From positions 930,001-994,000 of the forward strand of contig NZ_CP035492.1 in the NCBI RefSeq assembly GCF_004135365.1: a DNA stretch of 64,000 bases. Direction: 5' to 3'. Below are positions 8,888 through 17,767 of this stretch, in pieces (the first letter of the stretch is position 1; every line of letters begins with the position of its first letter). Under the pieces are notes generated by a model that saw only the letters and a list, made by a program, of their open reading frames with translations, made no database searches and had not been told where the DNA came from. A program made the translations under genes and the position numbers. The DNA is from Paenibacillus protaetiae. Lineage in GTDB: Bacteria; Bacillota; Bacilli; Paenibacillales; Paenibacillaceae.

Positions 8888-8985
8888 CGCTGCTTGCTGG
8901 ACGGCTTGGTTTATTCATAAAGGAAAATGACCGGCTGCGACAGGAGCAGCTGCTTATGATAGATAGAATAGGAGAATGTAACATC

Positions 8986-11499
8986 ATGCATCAGCTACCC
9001 GTTGAACTTGTATTGCCCGATCTGCTTCAGGCGATGCGTCAAGGACGGAACGCCGTTCTGGTTGCCGAGCCCGGTGCAGGCAAAACAACGAAAGTGCCGC
9101 TTGCTTTGCTGGAGGAGCCATGGCTGCAGAGCAAAGCCATTATAATGCTCGAGCCGAGGCGGCTGGCCGCGCGTTCGGCCGCTGCGTATATGTCCCGCCT
9201 GCTTGGCGAACAGGCAGGCGGAACCGTTGGGTACCGCGTCCGGATGGATACGAAAGTTGGGCCAAACACGCGTATTGAGGTGGTCACTGAAGGCGTGCTC
9301 ACCCGCATGCTGCAAGAGGACCCGGCTCTGGAGCGATACGGCGCGGTTTTGTTCGACGAGTTTCATGAACGGCATTTGCACGGCGATCTGGGACTGGCGC
9401 TGACGCTGCAAAGCCAGCAGCTGTTCCGTGAAGATCTGCGTCTTCTCGTCATGTCGGCGACTCTAGATGCAGGCCGTGTGTCGGAACTGCTCGGCAATGC
9501 GCCGGTGGTGCAGAGTAAAGGACGGGTATTCCCGGTCGAAACAATCTATGCCAATGCTGCGGCCAGAACGAATGAGCCGATTGAAACGGCAGCGGCCAAA
9601 ATGATTAGACGTGCGCTCATTGAGCAGCCGGATGGGGATATGCTTGTTTTTTTGCCGGGCGTTCGTGAAATTCGGCGTACCGCCGCAATGCTGCGTGAAG
9701 GGGCGGGACTTGGTCCGTCCGTGCTCATAAACGAGCTGCACGGCACAATGCCGCTTGCCGCGCAGCAGGAAGCGATTGCCCCTTGTGAGCCGGGGCGCCG
9801 CAAGGTGGTGCTGTCGACGGCGATTGCCGAATCCAGCCTGACGGTTGAGGGCGTCCGCATTGTCGTCGACAGCGGCTTGATGCGCGTGCCGCGTTTTTCG
9901 CCGCGCACTGGTATGAGCCGTCTGGAGACGATACCCGTATCCCAGGCATCGGCGGACCAGCGGCGCGGCCGCGCGGGACGGACAGCGGAAGGCGTATGCT
10001 ACCGTCTGTGGACGGAGCATGAACGGCTGAAGCCGTTTACGGCGCCGGAAATTCAGGACGCCGACCTCGCGCCGCTGGCGCTGGAGCTGGCGGTATGGGG
10101 CGCTGCCGGTCCGCAGGAGCTGGCGTGGCTGGATGAACCGCCGCAAGCGGCGTACCAGCAGGCGCTGCAGCTGCTGCGCCTGCTGCATGCACTCGATGCG
10201 GACGGCAAGCTAACGCCGCATGGGCGGCGGATGGCCAGCCTAGGCGTTCATCCGCGGCTTGCGCATATGCTGCTGGCGGCAGAGCTGCTTGGCGCTGCGG
10301 ATGAAGCCAGCGAGCTGGCCGCCCTGCTCAGCGACAGAGACCCGCTTGTGGGCGAGCGCAGCGCGGACATTGAGCTGCGGCTGCAGGCGCTGCGCACCGG
10401 CCGCGGGATCGAGCGCGGCGCAGCGGACCGGCTGCAGCAGCTGGCGCGGCAGCTGCGGGGCATGCTGCGGGAGACTGCGCAGCCGGATAGCGGCGCAGCC
10501 TCTATAAGGGCTGCCGCTTCCGGGGCTGCTGTCAGCACAGGGCTTCTGCTCGCGTACGCCTACCCGGATCGCGTCGCGCAGAAAAGGCCGGACGGCAGCT
10601 ACTTGCTGTCCGGCGGCCGGGGAGCTGCGCTTCCTTATGCGCAGCCGATTTCGCGCGCCGCGTATTTGGTCGCGGCGGAGCTGGACGATGCCGGAACGGA
10701 AAGCACAATCCGGCTGGCGGCCGAGCTTTCCGAGGAGGAATGGGCGCGCGGGCTTGCAGACGATATAGTTGTAGAAGAAACAATCGAATGGGACAAAGCG
10801 GCGCAAGCAGTACGGGCGCGCAAGCGGACAAAATTTGGTGCGCTTGTGCTGAAGGAGCAGCCGTTTGCTGAGCCCGATCCGGAACGCGTGGCAGAGGTGC
10901 TGATGGCCGCGATCCGGGAATCCGGCCACTCAGCGCTTCCATTCAGCAAGCCAGCCAAACAGCTGCTGGACCGGATGCGCCTGATGGCCCAATATAACGC
11001 GTCGTGGCCGGATGCCAATGAGGCGGCGCTGCTTGCTTCGCTGGAGCAGTGGCTGCTGCCGCATCTATACGGTATCCGAAGCTTGGCGGCGCTGCAAAAG
11101 CTGTCTATGATGCCGATTATCGAGGAGCTGCTGACCTGGCAGCAACGAAGAGAGCTGGACGAGCAGGTGCCGACCCACATTACGGTGCCAAGCGGCTCGC
11201 GTGTGCCGGTCGATTACAGCGATCCGGACAATCCGGTATTATCCGCAAGACTGCAGGAGCTGTTCGGCTGGAAGGAGACGCCGCGTATTGCCGGCGGCAA
11301 GCTGCCGGTTACGCTGCATCTGCTGTCGCCGTCCCAGCGGCCGGTGCAGGTGACGCGCGATTTGGCCAGCTTTTGGCGTGATGCGTATTTTGAAGTGAAA
11401 AAAGATTTAAAAGGCCGTTATCCGAAGCATTATTGGCCGGATGATCCGCTTATTGCGGAACCGACGAATCGGGTGCGCCCGCGCAAGCCGCAGCCGTGA
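8986..11499 (+). CDS. hrpB: ATP-dependent helicase HrpB
   Basis: DEAH-box (DEXH/RHA) superfamily 2 helicase of 837 residues, the normal HrpB length. Motifs appear in order: GAGKTTKVPLALL (Walker A), DEFHERH (motif II), MSATLDAG (III), LVFLPGVREI, STAIAESSLTVEGV (V) and QRRGRAGR (VI). The helicase-associated (HA2) and HrpB C-terminal regions follow. ATG 8986 (MHQLPVELVLPDLL) matches the family start and has AGGAG 11 bases upstream. ATG 8956 is also in frame with AGGAG at 9 bases, so a 10-residue longer form is possible. The gene stands alone. Its cellular role in Gram-positives is poorly defined. Confidence 0.95.
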   Translation: MHQLPVELVLPDLLQAMRQGRNAVLVAEPGAGKTTKVPLALLEEPWLQSKAIIMLEPRRLAARSAAAYMSRLLGEQAGGTVGYRVRMDTKVGPNTRIEVVTEGVLTRMLQEDPALERYGAVLFDEFHERHLHGDLGLALTLQSQQLFREDLRLLVMSATLDAGRVSELLGNAPVVQSKGRVFPVETIYANAAARTNEPIETAAAKMIRRALIEQPDGDMLVFLPGVREIRRTAAMLREGAGLGPSVLINELHGTMPLAAQQEAIAPCEPGRRKVVLSTAIAESSLTVEGVRIVVDSGLMRVPRFSPRTGMSRLETIPVSQASADQRRGRAGRTAEGVCYRLWTEHERLKPFTAPEIQDADLAPLALELAVWGAAGPQELAWLDEPPQAAYQQALQLLRLLHALDADGKLTPHGRRMASLGVHPRLAHMLLAAELLGAADEASELAALLSDRDPLVGERSADIELRLQALRTGRGIERGAADRLQQLARQLRGMLRETAQPDSGAASIRAAASGAAVSTGLLLAYAYPDRVAQKRPDGSYLLSGGRGAALPYAQPISRAAYLVAAELDDAGTESTIRLAAELSEEEWARGLADDIVVEETIEWDKAAQAVRARKRTKFGALVLKEQPFAEPDPERVAEVLMAAIRESGHSALPFSKPAKQLLDRMRLMAQYNASWPDANEAALLASLEQWLLPHLYGIRSLAALQKLSMMPIIEELLTWQQRRELDEQVPTHITVPSGSRVPVDYSDPDNPVLSARLQELFGWKETPRIAGGKLPVTLHLLSPSQRPVQVTRDLASFWRDAYFEVKKDLKGRYPKHYWPDDPLIAEPTNRVRPRKPQP

Positions 11500-11685
11500 A
11501 GAGCAGCCGGCAGCGCAGCTATCCGCTCAAGCGGCCTGCGGTGTCGCCGCACGCGGCTTATGCCGGACAGGTGGTCAGCCGACCAGACAAGCCAGGCGCT
11601 ATACCCGCCAAGCAGCCAGCGGCGCAGGAGACGCTGCTTGCCCAGCGGATACCGTCACCGGCATCCGCTGGGAGCCTATACAAAA

Positions 11686-11737
11686 GCAGGGCAGCTTGCC
11701 TAAGCCAACCGGCATTAAACAAGCTGCCCTGCATTTT
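11686..11737. terminator. Bidirectional terminator between hrpB and the LysE gene
   Basis: GCAGGGCAGCTTG and CAAGCTGCCCTGC form a perfect 13 bp stem with a 21-base loop. A T-rich run follows on the plus strand and TTTTG on the minus strand, serving the convergent genes on both sides. The 186 bases before it carry no convincing gene. Confidence 0.85.
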
Positions 11738-11762
11738 CTTACATTACTTAAGCGATGAACCG

Positions 11763-12446
11763 TTACAGTAAAAATAAATTCGTTGCCAGCAGCACATAAA
11801 TAACCGCTTCGGCGATTGCAAGCCGGGGCGCCCATTTGGACGAGCGGCCGGTTGCAAACCCGCCTGCCAAGCTGGACAGTAATGACACGCAACTGAAGAT
11901 GATTAGTGCTTGAATAATGAACAGCACGCCAAGCTGAATCATTTGAAACGGGACATTGCCTTTATCTTCAGCCACAAATTGCGGCAGCAAAGCAAGGAAA
12001 AACAGCGATACCTTCGGATTAATGACGTTCATCGTAATGCCGCGGCGGTACAACGCTGCAAAGCCTATTTCCCGCTGAGAAGCACCAGTCTCTTGCTCTG
12101 GCTCCGGTGTTGTGCCGCCCAATTCCTGTCCTGCGGTCCCGGCAGGCGAGCTGCTTTTTTTCCGGCCGGACCAGGTTTTCCATGCCAAATATAGCAAATA
12201 GAGCGCTCCAAGCACTTTTATGGCCATAAAAGCCTTATCAGACGACAACACAATGGCGGAAATGCCTAATGCGGCAAGCGTCGTATGGACAAGCAGCCCG
12301 GTGCATAAGCCAAGCGTAACGGCCAGCCCGCTTTTGCGGCTTTTGGTCATGCTTTGCGCCGCAACAAACACGATATCGGGCCCTGGAATAAGCGTCAGTA
12401 CAACGGCTACTGCCAAAAAACCTAACATTTGATGAAAATCCAACAT
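11763..12446 (-). CDS. LysE/RhtB-family amino-acid exporter
   Basis: A 227-residue integral membrane protein with about six hydrophobic segments. The N-terminal LTLIPGPDIVFVAAQS matches the RhtB/LysE signature (PGP), and GLCTGLLVHTTLAALGISA and LGALYLLYLAWKTW are family-typical. A hydrophilic loop at about residues 105-135 (SSPAGTAGQELGG...) is longer than usual. ATG 12446 has AAGGAGG at good spacing. Family members export threonine, homoserine, lysine or related amino acids; the substrate is not predictable here. Confidence 0.9.
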   Translation of the reverse strand: MLDFHQMLGFLAVAVVLTLIPGPDIVFVAAQSMTKSRKSGLAVTLGLCTGLLVHTTLAALGISAIVLSSDKAFMAIKVLGALYLLYLAWKTWSGRKKSSSPAGTAGQELGGTTPEPEQETGASQREIGFAALYRRGITMNVINPKVSLFFLALLPQFVAEDKGNVPFQMIQLGVLFIIQALIIFSCVSLLSSLAGGFATGRSSKWAPRLAIAEAVIYVLLATNLFLL

Positions 12447-12486
12447 GATGTGAATAAGTCCTCCTTGAAAGGAAGGGTGTTCCCCT

Positions 12487-12759
12487 TTGAATGATTACCT
12501 AGCAATTCTTTATTTCTTAATTATAAATGCCATTTCTTTTATTACGATGGGATACGACAAGCAGCGGGCGAAGCATCACGAGTGGCGTGTCCCGGAAAAA
12601 AGGCTGTTTGGTCTTGGCGCAATCGGCGGCGCGCTTGGCGTCTGGATGGGCATGCGCGTCTGGCGCCATAAAACGAAACATCGTTCGTTTACGGTTGGCG
12701 TGCCTTTGCTGTTTCTATGGAATGTGGTGCTCGGCGCTGCTTATGTGCAATGGTCTTAA
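12487..12759 (+). CDS. DUF1294 small membrane protein
   Basis: A 90-residue protein with two to three hydrophobic segments and the DUF1294 pattern: MGYDKQRAKHHEWRVPEKRL, then GLGAIGGALGVWMGM and HKTKHRSFTVGVP. The only start that keeps the family N-terminus is TTG 12487, 8 bases after GGAAGGGT. It is divergent from the LysE gene with a 40-base shared gap. Function is unknown in the family. Confidence 0.88.
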   Translation: MNDYLAILYFLIINAISFITMGYDKQRAKHHEWRVPEKRLFGLGAIGGALGVWMGMRVWRHKTKHRSFTVGVPLLFLWNVVLGAAYVQWS

Positions 12760-12765
12760 CAGCGG

Positions 12766-12795
12766 TTGCATGCGGATACAGCCTTGGCGTATAAT
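12766..12795 (+). promoter_or_regulatory. Predicted SigA promoter for helD
   Basis: TTGCAT and TATAAT are separated by 18 bases, with the -10 box 51 bases upstream of the helD start. The -10 box is a perfect consensus; the -35 box matches four of six. Confidence 0.6.
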
Positions 12796-12846
12796 GGATG
12801 TTCGCTTTTCCATTATGATCAAATGTGCCTTGAGGAGGTAACTGAC

Positions 12847-14922
12847 ATGACCGTTCAAAGTGCCTTACAAGAAGAACAACAGCGTTTAGGCATGACCGTG
12901 CGCGAGATCGAAACACAGCTTGCTGCCATTGGTCCAGCCTACACGGGTAATGATTTTACCGAACAAATGCTGGATTTACAACGTGAGGAACGAAAAAAAA
13001 GACTGGAAATCGCCTATAAAGAGCCTTATTTTGGCCGGATTGATTTTCAAGAGCTGCCCGGAAACGAAGTGAAACCGCTATATATCGGCAAAGCCGGTGT
13101 TGCCAAAGACCGGACCAATGAGCTGCTTGTCGTGGACTGGCGCGCCCCGGTGGCCAGCTTGTTTTATTCGTTTACCGGCGGAGACGCGGCCGTAACTTAC
13201 GATTCGCCGGACGGGGAAGTGGAAGGGCATGTGCATCTGAAGCGGAACCTGATGGTTCGCCAGCGTGAGCTGGTCCGCCTTGTAGACAGCTTTACAAGAG
13301 GGCAGGAGGAAGACGCGGTTACGGATGAATTCCTGCTGTACCGGCTGGGCGAAAACAAAGATAACCGGCTGCGCGACATTGTTTCGACCATTCAGCAGGA
13401 GCAGGATTTGATTATACGTTCCGAACGGAACAAAGTATTGTTCATTCAAGGGGTTGCAGGCAGCGGTAAAACGACGGTCGCCCTGCACCGGCTTGCTTTT
13501 TTGCTTTATCAATACGCCGGCCGGATGCGTGCCGAGCGGATGATTATTTTTGCGCCGAACCGGATGTTTCTCGAATATATTTCCGGCGTTCTGCCGGAGC
13601 TGGGGGTTGGCGATATTCAACAGACGACATTCGCCGACTGGTCGCTTGAGCTGCTGGAACATGAAGTGGCGCTGCGCGGCGCCGAGGAGCAGCTGGCATA
13701 CTGGTTTGAGCAGTCCCATACCCAAGAAGAGCTTGACCGCGCGCCGGGCAGGCTGAAGGGCGGAGCGGCGTTCAAAGCGGAAGTGGATGAACGGATTGCC
13801 GAGCTGGAACGGACATTGGCGCCTGCTGCGCCTTTTGAGCCGGTAGACGGGCTGGTGCTGAAGCCGGAAACAATTCTGGAGTGGTTCAACACCGACTACG
13901 GCGAGGAGTCCGTCATGCGCAAGCGGGAGCGGCTGGCAAGCCGGATTCGCCGCTGGTTCGAGTCGGAGCTGAAGGTGCGCCGCATCGCGGACAAAAAAGT
14001 GCGCGCCAAAGCGTTAACCAGACTGAACGCGTATATTAAAAAAATTCCTTCCTATACGGCGCCGCAGCTGTATGCGACGCTGTTCCAAGGAAAGACAGCT
14101 TCCGCTATCATACCGAAGGAACTCGCGAAGGAAACGGCGGCACGGCTCAAAAACGGAGAGGTTTATCCGGAGGATCTGGCTCCGCTTGTATATATCCATC
14201 TCCGATTGTTTGGCTTATCACAGCCGATGTATGACCATATCGTCATTGACGAAGCACAGGATTATTCGCCGTTCCAGCTTGAAGCGCTTAAGCTGTGCCA
14301 GACAATTCCGTCGATGACGGTGCTTGGCGACCTGCAGCAGGGCATTCACAGCTATACCGGCATTGGCCGTTGGCAGGAGCTGATGGGACTGTTTGGCGAA
14401 GAACAGACCGGTTTTTTTGAACTGAACCGCAGTTACCGCTCTACGATGGAAATCATCGAGTTCGCCAATCGCATATTAGGCGCTATGGAAGGCGTTAAAC
14501 CGGCAGTTCCGGTATTCCGGAGCGGCGATCCGGTCCAGCTGCAAGCTGTTGCAGACAACGAGTGGCTGGATGAAATCGCCCGCAGCGCCAAGGCGTTGGA
14601 GCAGGAGGGCGGACTGCAGACGATATCGGTTATCGGGCGTACGGCGGTGGAGTGCGAAATGATCCATGCGCATTTGGCAGCAGCTGGAATCGAAGCGTCG
14701 CTGATCCAAAGCAAACAGCCGAATTATAACGGCGGACTGTCTGTTGTCCCGGCGTATTTGTCGAAAGGGCTGGAGTTTGACGCGGTGCTGATTGCCGATG
14801 CGGGAGCGGAAGCTTACGGCAAGCTGGACGCCAAGCTGCTGTACGTCGGCTGCACGCGCGCCCTTCATAAATTGAAAGTATTGTACCGCGGGACGCCTTC
14901 GCCGCTTGTACAGCCGGCGTAA
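12847..14922 (+). CDS. helD: HelD-type UvrD/Rep helicase-like protein (RNA polymerase recycling)
   Basis: Superfamily 1 helicase-like protein of 691 residues. It has a helical/coiled N-terminus (residues 1-55), the split 1A domain with GVAGSGKTTVALHRLAF (Walker A), DEAQDYSPFQLEALK (Walker B), LGDLQQGIHSYTGI, LNRSYRSTMEII and a C-terminal KGLEFDAVLIADA motif. This arrangement is that of HelD, which in Bacillus removes RNA polymerase from stalled complexes using ATP. ATG 12847 follows GAGGAGG. It is slightly shorter than B. subtilis HelD (774). It has its own promoter and a strong terminator, so it is monocistronic. Confidence 0.88.
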   Translation: MTVQSALQEEQQRLGMTVREIETQLAAIGPAYTGNDFTEQMLDLQREERKKRLEIAYKEPYFGRIDFQELPGNEVKPLYIGKAGVAKDRTNELLVVDWRAPVASLFYSFTGGDAAVTYDSPDGEVEGHVHLKRNLMVRQRELVRLVDSFTRGQEEDAVTDEFLLYRLGENKDNRLRDIVSTIQQEQDLIIRSERNKVLFIQGVAGSGKTTVALHRLAFLLYQYAGRMRAERMIIFAPNRMFLEYISGVLPELGVGDIQQTTFADWSLELLEHEVALRGAEEQLAYWFEQSHTQEELDRAPGRLKGGAAFKAEVDERIAELERTLAPAAPFEPVDGLVLKPETILEWFNTDYGEESVMRKRERLASRIRRWFESELKVRRIADKKVRAKALTRLNAYIKKIPSYTAPQLYATLFQGKTASAIIPKELAKETAARLKNGEVYPEDLAPLVYIHLRLFGLSQPMYDHIVIDEAQDYSPFQLEALKLCQTIPSMTVLGDLQQGIHSYTGIGRWQELMGLFGEEQTGFFELNRSYRSTMEIIEFANRILGAMEGVKPAVPVFRSGDPVQLQAVADNEWLDEIARSAKALEQEGGLQTISVIGRTAVECEMIHAHLAAAGIEASLIQSKQPNYNGGLSVVPAYLSKGLEFDAVLIADAGAEAYGKLDAKLLYVGCTRALHKLKVLYRGTPSPLVQPA

Positions 14923-14998
14923 CGGTTTAGCCAAGGCAGCATGAGTGCGGCGGTAAGGCAGGCGGTACTCAGACTCATAGGAAGGTTTAGAATGATAA

Positions 14999-15025
14999 AA
15001 AGGCAGCCATGCGGCTGCCTTTTAT
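14999..15025 (+). terminator. Intrinsic terminator after helD
   Basis: AAAGGCAGCC and GGCTGCCTTT form a 10 bp perfect stem with an ATGC loop, preceded by further A and followed by T. The 270-base gap to bdbD contains nothing else that I can support. Confidence 0.85.
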
Positions 15026-15191
15026 ACATACGGGTTATGCTCCGGATTTCTCTCTTAATATTCCGCCATACGGCGCTCGAAGTCTATTATTTTATGACAG
15101 TATTAAGTCAATTCATATGAATCGCTTGACTTCATCTTCATATGTTACTACGCTGGTTACAGAATGCTTCCTACAGGAAAGGATGAAGCCC

Positions 15192-15905
15192 GTGAGTCAA
15201 AAAAAACGCGGCAAAAAATCTAAGCCGCAGCATAAGCCTTACAGCTCGAAGACGAACACATCCAGCTCCAGTAAAGGACTAGTTTGGCTGACGCTGATTA
15301 TCGCGGCGGTTGTTGTCGTGATCGTACTCGGCATTAACAACCAGAACAAGCCGCAAAGCTTCGATTATAACGAACTGCCTGTGATGGGCAGCGCGGATGC
15401 GCCCGTGAAGATCGTGGAATTCGGCAACTTCAAATGCCCGAACTGCAAAGATTTTGCAACGGCGGTGAAACCGCAAATTGATAAAGATTACATCGAAACC
15501 GGCAAAGTTGCATTCTATTATATCAACTACAGCAATTTCCTCGGCCCGGATGCGTATACAGCGGCATTGGCGGCACAAGCCGTCTTCCATCAAAATAATG
15601 ATGCGTTCTGGGACTATTATAAAATTTTGTTCGAGAAGCAGCAAAATGAGGACACTGAATGGGCGACGCCGGATTATTTGGTGCAGCTGGCCAAAGATGC
15701 GAAATTGCCGATTGACTACGATTTGCTCCGCAAGGACATCGACGGCCAGACGTATAAGGATGAAGTGGACGAGCAAAATGATATGGTAACGCCGAAGAAG
15801 GTTACCGGTACGCCTACTTTCTTTATTAACGGAAAGCAGTATGGCGACTCGTTTATGGACTATAACAGCTTTAAGAAAGCTATTGATAAAGCAATTGGAA
15901 AGTAG
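15192..15905 (+). CDS. bdbD: DsbA-like thiol oxidoreductase (BdbD type), membrane anchored
   Basis: Extracytoplasmic thioredoxin-fold oxidase that introduces disulfides into exported proteins, with BdbC as redox partner. The 237-residue product has a Lys/Ser-rich cytoplasmic tail, one membrane anchor at about residues 29-48, and a CPNC active site at 82-85 preceded by VKIVEFGNFK. A cis-proline loop is seen at VTGTPTFFING. GTG 15192 is chosen because AGGAAAGG lies 9 bases upstream; ATG 15183 would touch that site. Seven bases separate it from bdbC, so the two form an operon. Confidence 0.9.
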   Translation: MSQKKRGKKSKPQHKPYSSKTNTSSSSKGLVWLTLIIAAVVVVIVLGINNQNKPQSFDYNELPVMGSADAPVKIVEFGNFKCPNCKDFATAVKPQIDKDYIETGKVAFYYINYSNFLGPDAYTAALAAQAVFHQNNDAFWDYYKILFEKQQNEDTEWATPDYLVQLAKDAKLPIDYDLLRKDIDGQTYKDEVDEQNDMVTPKKVTGTPTFFINGKQYGDSFMDYNSFKKAIDKAIGK

Positions 15906-15912
15906 GGTTTAA

Positions 15913-16344
15913 ATGGACGCCCGTGCATCTTGGTTTGCAAGAAACAGCTTGTATTTCGCTTGGATCGTATCGCTGGCGGCGACAGGCGGCAGCTTGTATT
16001 TCAGTGAAATTGCCAATTACATCCCGTGCAACCTATGCTGGTTTCAGCGAATCTTTATGTATCCGCAAGTGATTTTGCTCGGTATAGCCGCTTACCGCGG
16101 AGATCGGGGAATTATCCGCTATTCGCTGCCTTTAAGTATAATTGGCGGAATAATATCGGTATATCACAACCTGGAAATCTGGTTTCCGAAGCTGGCTGAG
16201 GTAGCGCCTTGCCGCGCAGGGGTGCCGTGTACGTTTAATTATGTAAATTGGTTTGGATTCATTACAATTCCGCTTATGGCATTAACGGCATTTGTCCTTA
16301 TTACGTTATGTTTATCTTTTGGACGGGCAGGCAGGCAGCAGTAG
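15913..16344 (+). CDS. bdbC: Disulfide oxidoreductase BdbC (DsbB-like)
   Basis: A 143-residue four-helix membrane protein that reoxidises BdbD and passes electrons to quinone. Both DsbB cysteine pairs are present: C39-C42 (PCNLCWFQR) and C100-C106 (APCRAGVPC). The length is normal for Gram-positive BdbC. ATG 15913 is the only sensible start; its ribosome site is weak (TAGGGTTT), suggesting coupling to bdbD just upstream. A good terminator follows. Confidence 0.94.
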   Translation: MDARASWFARNSLYFAWIVSLAATGGSLYFSEIANYIPCNLCWFQRIFMYPQVILLGIAAYRGDRGIIRYSLPLSIIGGIISVYHNLEIWFPKLAEVAPCRAGVPCTFNYVNWFGFITIPLMALTAFVLITLCLSFGRAGRQQ

Positions 16345-16356
16345 CCGACAGGCCAG

Positions 16357-16390
16357 GAACCTTTCCTGTTTGGGGAAAGGTTCTTTTTTT
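16357..16390 (+). terminator. Intrinsic terminator after bdbDC
   Basis: GAACCTTTCC and GGAAAGGTTC form a 10 bp stem with a 7-base loop followed by seven T. It separates bdbDC from the nitric-oxide synthase gene. Confidence 0.88.
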
Positions 16391-16429
16391 GATAGAAGCG
16401 GTTGGCAACAGGGAAAGCGAGGGGTATGA

Positions 16430-17530
16430 ATGATTGAAACAGAAACGGAACTATATGAGGAAGCGGAACGTTTTATCGCTGAATGTTACGCCGAGCTGGG
16501 GAAAACAGAAGCCGAGGCTGTACAGCGGCTTGCGGAAATCCGGGAAGAGATCCACAGCTGCGGCGCGTATACGCATACGATGGACGAGTTGCGGCACGGC
16601 GCGCGAATGGCTTGGCGAAACAGCAACAAATGTATAGGGCGGCTGTTTTGGAAATCGCTTGAAGTATTTGATGCCCGCGATGCGGAAACGGAAGAGCAGA
16701 TGGCGGAGGCTGTATTTAACCATATCCGTTATGCGACGAACGGAGGCAAGGTGCGCCCGGCGATTACCGTCTTCGCCCCTCAAAAGAACGAGCAGCGCAA
16801 GCTGCGCATCTGGAACCATCAGCTGGTGCGTTACGCCGGGTATGAGCACGGCGGCAGAGTGACCGGCGATCCTGCCTCGGTGCAGTTTACCGCCGCCTGC
16901 TTGAAGCTGGGCTGGCAGGGCAAAGGCACGCCGTTTGATGTGCTGCCGCTTGTGGTGCAAATGGACGGCCGGGAGCCGCGTTGGTTTGAGCTTCCGGAAG
17001 GGCTGGTGCTTGAGGTTCCGCTTGTCCATCCCGAGCTGCCGGCTTTTGGCGAGCTTGGCTTGCGCTGGTATGCGGTGCCTTTTATATCCGACATGAAGCT
17101 GGAGATTGGGGGCTTGCACTATACGGCGGCTCCTTTTAACGGCTGGTATATGGGAACGGAGATCGGAGCGCGCAATTTGGCGGACAAGGACCGGTACAAT
17201 AAGCTGCCGGAGGTGGCGAAGCTGTTTGGCTGGGATACAACAACGAATACCTCCTTATGGAAAGATAAAGCGCTGGTGGAGCTGAATGTCGCCGTGCTGC
17301 ATTCGTTCAAACGGAGCGGCGTCAGCATTGTGGACCATCATACGGCGGCCGAACAGTTTATGCGTTTTGAGGAGCAGGAAGCGAAGCAAGGGCGGGAAGT
17401 TACCGGAGAGTGGTCATGGCTTATCCCGCCGATGTCGCCGGCCGCGACTCCGATCTGGAGCCGGACGTACAAGAACAAGAAAAAAACGCCGGCGTACAGC
17501 TATCAAAGCAAGCCTTACGAGCTGTCATAA
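16430..17530 (+). CDS. nos: Bacterial nitric-oxide synthase oxygenase
   Basis: Heme enzyme converting arginine to citrulline and NO; like other bacterial forms it has no reductase domain. The 366-residue length matches the oxygenase core. The heme thiolate lies in RNSNKCIGR (C68), and the arginine-binding glutamate in [25 protein letters not shown] and the C-terminal [11 protein letters not shown](M)SPAATPIW are family hallmarks. ATG 16430 follows GAGGGG. In Bacillus the product protects against oxidative stress and some antibiotics. It is monocistronic, between two terminators. Confidence 0.96.
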   Translation: MIETETELYEEAERFIAECYAELGKTEAEAVQRLAEIREEIHSCGAYTHTMDELRHGARMAWRNSNKCIGRLFWKSLEVFDARDAETEEQMAEAVFNHIRYATNGGKVRPAITVFAPQKNEQRKLRIWNHQLVRYAGYEHGGRVTGDPASVQFTAACLKLGWQGKGTPFDVLPLVVQMDGREPRWFELPEGLVLEVPLVHPELPAFGELGLRWYAVPFISDMKLEIGGLHYTAAPFNGWYMGTEIGARNLADKDRYNKLPEVAKLFGWDTTTNTSLWKDKALVELNVAVLHSFKRSGVSIVDHHTAAEQFMRFEEQEAKQGREVTGEWSWLIPPMSPAATPIWSRTYKNKKKTPAYSYQSKPYELS

Positions 17531-17594
17531 AGCGGTTAATGCCGGAGAAGCCTTTCCGTTATGAAGAACATCCCTTGCCTGAAGGATGGGTTTA

Positions 17595-17645
17595 AACCTG
17601 ATCCGGCGAGAATTAAGGGGGCTTCATTACCGGGAGGTTTTTTTT
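17595..17645 (+). terminator. Probable terminator after nos
   Basis: AACCT pairs with AGGTT and the inner CCGG pairs with CCGG across a small bulge. The loop is about 23 bases and eight T follow. The remainder of the gap to the next gene has no clear feature. Confidence 0.55.
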
Positions 17646-17767
17646 GGTTCTTCCTTCGTTTTTTACCGTATAGGTTATAGAGCGGGAGGCGTGCGGACGT
17701 TCGCTCTCCGGTTGAAGTTGTGCTATGCTAAAAAGACATAAATGTCCATCGCATGGGGAATGAAATA

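Noticed and set aside
9463-10188. Long minus-strand open frames inside hrpB (also 10240-10929)
   Set aside because: They are antisense shadows of a GC-rich coding region, with biased composition and no family motifs.
11496-11771. 91-codon frame overlapping the hrpB stop
   Set aside because: It starts on a GTG inside the hrpB stop with no ribosome site, has a low-complexity composition, and runs straight through the strong bidirectional terminator.
17410-17595. Frame continuing past the nos stop that ends RYEEHPLPEGWV
   Set aside because: NOS already ends at its normal family C-terminus (SKPYELS) and the other frame has no start site of its own, so I see no evidence for an extension or a separate gene.
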